A DNA stretch of 6,775 bases from Clostridiales bacterium (GTDB lineage Bacteria; Bacillota; Clostridia; Oscillospirales; Acutalibacteraceae): contig JAAYWU010000055.1 of assembly GCA_012516295.1 (NCBI GenBank), forward strand, positions 1 through 6,775. Reading direction: 5' to 3'. Position numbers and translations under genes: made by a program. The notes under the pieces were generated by a model that saw only the letters and a program-made list of their open reading frames with translations, searched no databases and was not told the origin of the DNA. Below are positions 1 to 6,775 of the stretch, piece after piece. Within the stretch, counting starts at the first letter, position 1. Every line of letters begins with the position of its first letter.

Positions 1-260
1 AGTTAATACGGATTTGCGACGGCCAGAAGGAATGTGTCCAGAGCTGGAGATATTTAAAGAAATATGAAATTGAAAGGGACGACCGGCTGGAAGTGGAATT
101 CAGCGCACCCTTTACTGTGACATTCTGTGACAAGGTTTGCCCGGGCTGCTGTGAATATAAAATGGTCGTAAGCGGCAGGGATTTTGAAGGCGATTTTGAT
201 GCATTAAGAGTCGTTAAGCCCGATTTAAGCGCTCTTGCACAAGGGCTATGCGACGACTGA
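1..260 (+). CDS. 3' end of an unrecognised cysteine-rich protein (partial)
   Basis: An open frame enters from the left edge (first complete codon at base 3) and stops with TGA at 258-260, giving the last 85 residues of a protein. I do not recognise the family. The fragment is hydrophilic and charged. It has seven cysteines: two near the visible start (ICDGQKEC), a tight cluster CDKVCPGCC about halfway along, and one in the C-terminal LCDD. The CxxxCxxCC arrangement could bind a metal or form disulfides, which is inference only. There is no membrane segment in the visible part. A rho-independent terminator about 55 bases downstream on the same strand supports the strand and the end. The start lies outside the window. 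One antisense frame is also open here, but the sense peptide has a more protein-like composition. Confidence 0.6.
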   Translation, partial: LIRICDGQKECVQSWRYLKKYEIERDDRLEVEFSAPFTVTFCDKVCPGCCEYKMVVSGRDFEGDFDALRVVKPDLSALAQGLCDD

Positions 261-314
261 TTCATCCGATTTTGCCGTAAACCCTATAGGAAAAGCAAGC
301 CTTTTTGTTAACTG

Positions 315-365
315 CACCCTTTTCGTTATTTCGGTTTAGATACTGACTAGCGAAAAGGGTGTTTT
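315..365 (+). terminator. Intrinsic terminator after the cysteine-rich gene
   Basis: A perfect 11-bp inverted repeat, CACCCTTTTCG (315-325) and CGAAAAGGGTG (351-361), can extend by about three weaker pairs around a 19-base loop. It is followed by TTTT at 362-365. Its position downstream of the plus-strand stop codon fits transcription termination. The T tract is short, so efficiency may be modest. Confidence 0.65.
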
Positions 366-401
366 CATGCCCGCAAACAGGCTTGCCTCCGTTTTAAAGC
401 G

Positions 402-457
402 CATCAAAACAAAAGGAAGAGCCCGTCCCCCGTGCAACACGGGGTGCAGACTCTTCC
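402..457 (-). terminator. Intrinsic terminator of the SGNH hydrolase-DUF4358 operon
   Basis: Read on the minus strand, just after the DUF4358 stop codon, an outer 7-bp stem (GGAAGAG at 415-421 with CTCTTCC at 451-457) encloses an inner 7-bp GC-rich stem (CCCCGTG at 428-434 with CACGGGG at 438-444) with a CAA loop. The minus-strand transcript then continues into a U-rich run (complement of 405-414, TTTTGTTTTG). The plus strand also has a T-rich run at 460-469, so the hairpin may work in both directions between the converging transcripts. Confidence 0.8.
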
Positions 458-462
458 GCTTT

Positions 463-924
463 TTATTTTATATAGCTGTCAATGATTTTCTGTGCGGTGC
501 TGTTTTCATCGGATACGCAGAGAATCACATATTTCCCGCTGGTTACCAGTACGGGGGATTTCAATTTTTCCATTTCCTTTGGTTGGTAGTCCTTAAACCC
601 TTCCCGCTGGTTCTCAATCCGCTTTTGAGCGGCTTCCTTTACCTTTTTCGCGGCTTTTTCGTCCCTCGCTTCAAACACCGCAACCTCCTCGGCGGTTGCC
701 CCTGTGCTTTCATATACGGCCGATTTCGCCACCGTGCTTTCGTCCAGCCCGTAAAGCTGAAGCGCGGTTTCCGATTCGATCTGCGACATCTGGTCGGCAA
801 ACGGAACGGTTGAAACCAGCTTGTTCGCTACCTCCTGGGCATACAGTGTTTTCACCGTTTTGGAAGCGCAGCCCGCGCACAGTAAAATCGCCGCCGTCAA
901 TGCAAACAGTAAAATTCTTTTCAT
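463..924 (-). CDS. DUF4358 domain predicted lipoprotein
   Basis: This is a 153-residue secreted protein. Residues 1-18 form a signal peptide (MKR followed by a hydrophobic run) ending at AGC, with Cys19 the likely lipidated residue; position -3 is Cys rather than the usual Leu, so the lipobox is slightly atypical. The mature part resembles DUF4358 from memory of the family: STGATAEEVAVFEA (73-86), then a lysine-rich helix, then the conserved-looking segment from Asn105 (NQREGFKDY) to VILCVSD (133-139). The family has no established biochemical function. The ATG at 924 is preferred over an upstream ATG at 975 because it opens directly on the signal peptide, has GGAAAG just upstream, and overlaps the upstream gene's TGA as ATGA, which implies translational coupling. 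The protein probably faces outward on the membrane and may partner the SGNH hydrolase, which is inference. Confidence 0.87.
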   Translation of the reverse strand: MKRILLFALTAAILLCAGCASKTVKTLYAQEVANKLVSTVPFADQMSQIESETALQLYGLDESTVAKSAVYESTGATAEEVAVFEARDEKAAKKVKEAAQKRIENQREGFKDYQPKEMEKLKSPVLVTSGKYVILCVSDENSTAQKIIDSYIK

Positions 925-1823
925 GTCTCTTTCCAATTCCTTTCCCCGGCGCTGGCGATTAAATACCCGCACCACTTCTTGCAGTATTCCTTGTTCAGGT
1001 GTACCCCGTCGGTGGAAGCGTCCGCCGGCAGATTTCCGTTCGGGTCGCTGACCGCTGTATCCACCGCAAGATAATGTACACCTTTATTCTTTGCCATCTC
1101 TTGAATCTGTTTATTACAGGAAGCAATTTTCTGGTTATTATAGATCTTGTCCGAACTGGATTTTTTCTCGGAAACCGGCAGGATCGATTGAACGAATATC
1201 TCCGCCTTTGGCTGGGATTGTTTTATGGCGTCGATCAGCTTGCCGTAATTGCTGATAAAGGCTGCCGAACTGCTCCAGCCAAGCTCGTTTATGCCGAACA
1301 TGATGTACACTTTTCCGAACCTCTTTTTCTGGAGCGCCTGTACAACCGTCAGCTTTTTCCCGCCCACAACAATTGCCGGTTTTGTAAACGCCGTATTTAC
1401 CATCAGCCCTTTTGCGGCATAATAGGTCGCGCCGTCAAGCCCGTCATAATTGCGCAAACCCTCCGTGCGGCTGTCGCCAATCAATACTGCGTCGCGGAAG
1501 TAGCCGGCCGGCGCGCTTTCTCCCGCGGCGGACGATTGCTGGCCGGAACCGGCCGCCCTGCTGCTTTCCGCGGATGGCATTCCGGAGCTTGCCTTCCCGC
1601 CGCTTTCCGGCTTTTTGCTGGAAACTGGACCGGAAACCGGTATGGAAACGCCTTCTGTTTCGGAAGGACCAGTTTGTCCACTTTGTTGAAGCAAACTGTT
1701 GATTTTTCTAATGGAGGCTGCCGCGCCCAGCCCCACGATATAAAGAATACCCGCTAGAACGACGCAGACAATCGTCCTGCGGATAAACAGTCTTACCCGT
1801 CTTTTCCTTCTGTATACCTGCAT
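921..1823 (-). CDS. Membrane-anchored SGNH/GDSL-family hydrolase
   Basis: This 300-residue protein has an arginine-rich cytoplasmic N-terminus (1-16), one membrane segment (about 17-37), a Ser/Gly/Pro-rich low-complexity linker (about 45-107) and an extracellular hydrolase domain (about 108-292). SGNH blocks are visible: GDSR with nucleophile Ser118, a candidate oxyanion Gly139, GINE with Asn179, and DGVH with Asp272 and His275. All catalytic residues appear present. Family members are esterases or acyltransferases acting on small O-acyl groups. The substrate is not evident, and surface glycan or envelope polymer is my guess from the topology. It is the first gene of a two-gene operon and overlaps the DUF4358 lipoprotein gene by four bases. 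The start at 1823 is preceded by GGGGTG eight bases away, a moderate ribosome binding site. An out-of-frame ATG at 1839 has a slightly better one. Confidence 0.9.
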   Translation of the reverse strand: MQVYRRKRRVRLFIRRTIVCVVLAGILYIVGLGAAASIRKINSLLQQSGQTGPSETEGVSIPVSGPVSSKKPESGGKASSGMPSAESSRAAGSGQQSSAAGESAPAGYFRDAVLIGDSRTEGLRNYDGLDGATYYAAKGLMVNTAFTKPAIVVGGKKLTVVQALQKKRFGKVYIMFGINELGWSSSAAFISNYGKLIDAIKQSQPKAEIFVQSILPVSEKKSSSDKIYNNQKIASCNKQIQEMAKNKGVHYLAVDTAVSDPNGNLPADASTDGVHLNKEYCKKWCGYLIASAGERNWKET

Positions 1824-1889
1824 GAAAAGAGCACCCCATGTTACGTCTCCGTTTATGTAAATACAAAAAGCCGTTTATAATTGCTTTCT

Positions 1890-1918
1890 ATAATAAATGT
1901 ATTACAGATTCCTGTCTA
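1890..1918 (-). promoter_or_regulatory. Sigma-A-type promoter of the SGNH hydrolase operon
   Basis: On the minus strand, TAGACA (1913-1918) and TATTAT (1890-1895) are separated by 17 bases. Each matches the -35/-10 consensus at five of six positions. The predicted transcript starts near 1883, leaving a leader of about 60 bases before the ATG at 1823. A second -10-like TATAAT on the same strand (complement of 1918-1923) has only a weak -35 (TTTAAA) and may be a minor alternative. Confidence 0.6.
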
Positions 1919-1941
1919 TTATAACCCCAATTGCTCTCGTT

Positions 1942-1983
1942 TAAAAGATAAAAATAAGGGTATGACAAAACTGTCATACCCTT
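1942..1983 (-). terminator. Intrinsic terminator of the Fe-S scaffold-GGGtGRT operon
   Basis: A perfect 12-bp stem (AAGGGTATGACA at 1956-1967 with TGTCATACCCTT at 1972-1983) closes on a four-base loop. On the minus strand it is followed by TTTTTA and further T-rich sequence (complement of 1942-1955). It lies about 80 bases past the GGGtGRT stop codon and before the promoter of the next operon, so the two minus-strand operons are separate units. Confidence 0.9.
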
Positions 1984-2008
1984 TTCAGACTGATTACAAA
2001 TTGGTTTC

Positions 2009-2025
2009 ATCCGGCACCGCCGGAT
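2009..2025 (-). other. Small GC-rich hairpin in the 3' untranslated region of the GGGtGRT gene
   Basis: ATCCGGC (2009-2015) and GCCGGAT (2019-2025) form a perfect 7-bp stem with a three-base loop, between the GGGtGRT stop codon and the terminator. On the minus strand there is no T run directly after it, so it is not a terminator itself. It might protect the 3' end of the mRNA from decay. No function can be read from the sequence. Confidence 0.5.
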
Positions 2026-2060
2026 AGAAAAATTCCGCAGTCCGTTTTGCTTATTAAGAA

Positions 2061-3068
2061 TTATTTAGATGCTTCGTAAACCGCAACCGCACAGGCAACC
2101 GTAGCACCAACCATCGGGTTGTTGCCCATGCCGATCAGGCCCATCATTTCAACATGCGCAGGAACGGAAGAGGAACCCGCGAACTGTGCGTCACCGTGTA
2201 CGCGTCCCAGAGAGTCGGTCAAACCATAGGAAGCAGGGCCGGCGCCCATGTTGTCCGGATGCAGGGTACGGCCTGTGCCGCCGCCGCTTGCAACGGAGAA
2301 ATACTTCTTGCCGTTTTCCTGCGCCCATTTCTTGTAGGTGCCTGCAACAAGGTGCTGGAAACGGACCGGGTTGGTGGAGTTACCGGTAATGGAAACGTCA
2401 ACGCCCTCGTGCTGCATGATGGCCACGCCCTCGCGGACGTCGTTTGCGCCATAGCATTTTACAGCCGCGCGCTCGCCTTCGGAGAACGCTTTCTCCTCAA
2501 GGATATTCAGCTTGTCGTTGAAGAAATCAAAATCCGTCTTAACATAAGTAAAGCCGTTAATTCTGGAAATGATATACGCCGCATCCTTGCCAAGGCCGTT
2601 CAGGATAATGCGGAGCGGCTCTTTACGGGCGCGGTTCGCGGTGCGGGCAATGCCGATTGCGCCTTCCGCTGCCGCGAAGGATTCGTGGCCCGCGAGGAAA
2701 GCAAAGCACTTTGTTTCATCGCGAAGAAGCATTGCGCCAAGGTTGCCGTGGCCAAGGCCGACCTTTCTCTGTTCGGCAACGGAGCCGGGAACACAGAAAG
2801 CCTCCAGACCGATTCCGATTTTCTCGGAAGCCTCTGCGGCGGACTTCACATCCGATTTCAGTGCGACGGCACAGCCAAGGGTATAAGCCCATGTCGCGTT
2901 CTCAAACGCGATCGGCTGAACGCCCTTTACGATTTTCTCTACATCTATATTTTTCGAAAGGCAAAGATCGCGTGCTTCTTCGAGGCTGGCAAGGCCATAC
3001 TCGGCAAGGCACTTTTCTATTTTGGCCATTCTTCTTTCTTTACCTTCAAACTTGACATCGTTCGCCAT
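2061..3068 (-). CDS. GGGtGRT family protein (function unassigned)
   Basis: This 335-residue protein belongs to a family named after its signature, seen here as GGGTGRT at 262-268 within SVASGGGTGRTLHP. Other family-like stretches recalled from memory are the N-terminal QPIAFENATWAYTLG (51-65), the HGNLGAMLLRDETKCFAFLAGHESFAAAEGAIG region (107-139), and the glycine-rich C-terminus GLIGMGNNPMVGATVACAVA (310-329). There is no signal peptide or clear membrane helix, so it is probably cytoplasmic. The glycine-rich signature could bind a nucleotide, phosphate or cofactor, which is inference. Seven cysteines are scattered (20, 36, 66, 92, 121, 205, 326) without a classical CxxC cluster. The start at 3068 has AAAGGAGG ten bases upstream, and the N-terminus aligns with the usual family start. 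It lies 27 bases after the NifU-like scaffold gene in the same operon. This pairing is recurrent in clostridia, and no biochemical role is known to me. Confidence 0.93.
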   Translation of the reverse strand: MANDVKFEGKERRMAKIEKCLAEYGLASLEEARDLCLSKNIDVEKIVKGVQPIAFENATWAYTLGCAVALKSDVKSAAEASEKIGIGLEAFCVPGSVAEQRKVGLGHGNLGAMLLRDETKCFAFLAGHESFAAAEGAIGIARTANRARKEPLRIILNGLGKDAAYIISRINGFTYVKTDFDFFNDKLNILEEKAFSEGERAAVKCYGANDVREGVAIMQHEGVDVSITGNSTNPVRFQHLVAGTYKKWAQENGKKYFSVASGGGTGRTLHPDNMGAGPASYGLTDSLGRVHGDAQFAGSSSVPAHVEMMGLIGMGNNPMVGATVACAVAVYEASK

Positions 3069-3095
3069 CTAGTTTCGTCCTCCTTTATGGTCTTC

Positions 3096-3788
3096 TTATT
3101 CTTCACGCGGATCAATGTACTTTGCCGCGTTGTCGAAGCGGCCGTACTGACCGATGTTTTTCTTGTATGCCTCGTCGGGGCTCATGCCGTGACGAATATC
3201 TTCCATCATCTTACCAAGTTTGACAAACTGATAGCCGATGACTTCGTTATTTTCATCCAGAGCGATTTTTAAAACGTAGCCCTCTGCCATTTCCATGTAG
3301 CGGACGCCCTTCTTGCCGGTGCTGTACATGGTGCCGACCTGGGAACGAAGGCCTTTGCCCAGATCTTCAAGGCCTGCGCCGATCGGAAGCCCGTCCTCAG
3401 AGAAAGCGGTCTGGCTGCGGCCGTAAACGATCTGCTTGAAAACTTCACGCATGGCAACGTTGATCGCGTCGCAGACAAGGTCGGTATTCAGGCACTCAAG
3501 CAGCGTTTTGCCCGGCAGGATTTCGGCGGCCATAGCGGCGGAGTGGGTCATGCCGGAGCAGCCGATTGTCTCAACCAGAGCCTCCTGTACAATACCTTCT
3601 TTTACATTTAATGTAAGCTTGCAGGCGCCCTGCTGCGGAGCGCACCAGCCAACGCCGAGGCTCAGGCCGGATATGTCTTTAATTTCATAGGCTTTTACCC
3701 ATTTCCCTTCTTCCGGGATCGGTGCCGGGCCGTGTTTCGGGCCTTTGGTAACAGTACACATTCTTTCCACTTCTGGGGAATAATTCAT
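3096..3788 (-). CDS. NifU/IscU-like iron-sulfur cluster assembly scaffold protein
   Basis: This 230-residue protein has an IscU-like core at roughly 45-120: GWCAPQQGACKLTLNV (47-62) matches the IscU loop around its first cluster cysteine, and IGCSGMTHSAA (75-85) followed by ILPGKTLLE matches the second. Further cysteines at 99 and 106 could supply a third ligand. The residue after the first loop glycine is Ala55-Cys56 rather than the Cys-Gly-Asp order of classical IscU. A C-terminal extension of about 110 residues, including GRSQTAFSEDGLPIGAGLEDLGKGLRSQ starting at Gly123, is absent from IscU. The likely role is holding or transferring an Fe-S cluster in the cytoplasm. No IscS/SufS desulfurase is nearby, and the partner gene encodes the GGGtGRT protein. 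The start at 3788 has AAAGGAG seven bases upstream. It is the first gene of the operon. Confidence 0.92.
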   Translation of the reverse strand: MNYSPEVERMCTVTKGPKHGPAPIPEEGKWVKAYEIKDISGLSLGVGWCAPQQGACKLTLNVKEGIVQEALVETIGCSGMTHSAAMAAEILPGKTLLECLNTDLVCDAINVAMREVFKQIVYGRSQTAFSEDGLPIGAGLEDLGKGLRSQVGTMYSTGKKGVRYMEMAEGYVLKIALDENNEVIGYQFVKLGKMMEDIRHGMSPDEAYKKNIGQYGRFDNAAKYIDPREE

Positions 3789-3817
3789 ATCGGTACTCCT
3801 TTCGGTTTCAGTATCCT

Positions 3818-3830
3818 TTGGTTAAACCAA
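3818..3830 (-). promoter_or_regulatory. Candidate operator palindrome inside the scaffold operon leader
   Basis: TTGGTT-A-AACCAA is a perfect 13-bp palindrome with a single central base. It falls at about +8 to +20 of the transcript predicted from the promoter at 3844-3872, a classic repressor position. GTATC occurs on either side (3811-3815 and 3832-3836) as a direct repeat 21 bases apart, about two helical turns. It does not match the IscR, Fur or Rex consensus as I remember them. The cognate regulator is unknown. Confidence 0.45.
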
Positions 3831-3843
3831 TGTATCAAGGTTT

Positions 3844-3872
3844 ATTATAGAATATTTTCCCGCTATTAGCAA
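3844..3872 (-). promoter_or_regulatory. Sigma-A-type promoter of the scaffold-GGGtGRT operon
   Basis: On the minus strand, TTGCTA (3867-3872, four of six consensus) and TATAAT (3844-3849, perfect) are 17 bases apart. Transcription should begin near 3837, giving a leader of about 48 bases. The -35 lies in a short inverted repeat, CTATT-AGC-AATAG (3863-3875). Confidence 0.68.
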
Positions 3873-3932
3873 TAGGAAACCCTTTAATAATTAAAAATTT
3901 AACATGCACCGAAATGCCCCGCCGGATTTAAC

Positions 3933-3946
3933 CGGAACGCGTTCCG
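3933..3946. repeat. Perfect 14-bp palindrome between the divergent promoters
   Basis: CGGAACGCGTTCCG reads the same on both strands with no spacer. It sits upstream of both divergent promoters and outside both predicted transcripts. It is the GC-rich centre of an otherwise AT-rich spacer. An outer pair, CACCG (3907-3911) and CGGTG (3947-3951), flanks it. It could be a protein-binding site shared by secA and the scaffold operon. No known consensus is recognised. Confidence 0.4.
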
Positions 3947-3992
3947 CGGTGTTCATTGTTCACGAATTATTCTTTCTTTTTAAAGTCCTCTA

Positions 3993-4001
3993 TGCTATAA
4001 T
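3993..4001 (+). promoter_or_regulatory. Extended -10 promoter of secA
   Basis: TGCTATAAT is a perfect extended -10 element (TGn followed by TATAAT at 3996-4001). The hexamer 17 bases upstream (TTTCTT, 3973-3978) is a poor -35, so recognition would rely on the extended -10. Transcription should begin near 4008, leaving a leader of about 54 bases with no obvious arrest peptide or riboswitch. Confidence 0.68.
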
Positions 4002-4061
4002 GCTTTTGTATATGGTTTTAAATCAGAAACGTTTTTCTTAATAAATTTTGAGGTGGATTCC

Positions 4062-6775
<2,714 letters not shown>

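Noticed and set aside
367..813. A 148-codon plus-strand open frame over the terminator region and the DUF4358 gene
   Set aside because: It runs through an intrinsic terminator hairpin and lies antisense to the better-supported DUF4358 gene.
925..975. N-terminal extension of the DUF4358 protein to an ATG at 975
   Set aside because: It would place 17 charged residues before a clear signal peptide and overlap the hydrolase gene by 55 bases. The ATG at 924 gives an ATGA overlap and its own ribosome binding site.
999..1757. A 252-codon plus-strand open frame opposite the SGNH hydrolase
   Set aside because: The opposite strand carries the full SGNH motif set, a membrane anchor and a coupled downstream gene. 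The plus-strand translation is compositionally odd and lacks any motif.
2154..3272. A 372-codon open frame on the plus strand across the GGGtGRT gene and the end of the scaffold gene
   Set aside because: It is a shadow of two well-supported minus-strand genes. It would span their intergenic ribosome binding site, and its translation has no recognisable domain.
4008..4061. Possible regulatory leader of secA (SecM-like arrest peptide or riboswitch)
   Set aside because: The leader is only about 54 bases, with no upstream ORF, no stable hairpin and no recognisable RNA motif beyond the ribosome binding site.

Overview
The window looks like chromosomal DNA from an anaerobic Firmicute of class Clostridia, perhaps an Oscillospiraceae/Ruminococcaceae relative. 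This rests on the gene content (a GGGtGRT protein paired with a NifU-like scaffold, a DUF4358 lipoprotein, and a SecA with a long insertion in nucleotide-binding domain 2), on strong AAGGAG/GAGGTG-type ribosome binding sites, and on moderately GC-rich genes separated by AT-rich spacers. The genus cannot be fixed from this sequence, and I see no mobile element, RNA gene or CRISPR array.

Layout. (i) Bases 1-260 hold the 3' end of an unrecognised cysteine-rich gene on the plus strand, followed by a terminator hairpin. (ii) Bases 411-1918 hold a minus-strand two-gene operon. A good promoter near 1890-1918 drives a membrane-anchored SGNH/GDSL hydrolase, which overlaps by ATGA a DUF4358 predicted lipoprotein; the unit ends in a strong intrinsic terminator facing the first gene. 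(iii) Bases 1942-3872 hold a second minus-strand operon: promoter, a perfect 13-bp palindrome just inside the transcript, a NifU/IscU-like Fe-S scaffold, the GGGtGRT protein, and a textbook terminator. (iv) A 273-bp divergent intergenic region separates this operon from secA. It carries opposed promoters and two perfect palindromes. (v) secA runs from 4062 off the right edge, intact in frame for 904 codons, with only its last zinc-ligand half missing.

How the genes work together. SecA is the ATPase motor of Sec protein export. The SGNH hydrolase and the DUF4358 lipoprotein are both predicted to sit on the outer face of the membrane and are translationally coupled, so a joint job in envelope (de)acylation is plausible but unproven. 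The scaffold/GGGtGRT pair is a conserved but functionally unassigned couple. Its co-transcription here, with no cysteine desulfurase in view, points to a dedicated Fe-S-related process rather than general cluster assembly. This pair and its candidate operator are the least understood part of the window.
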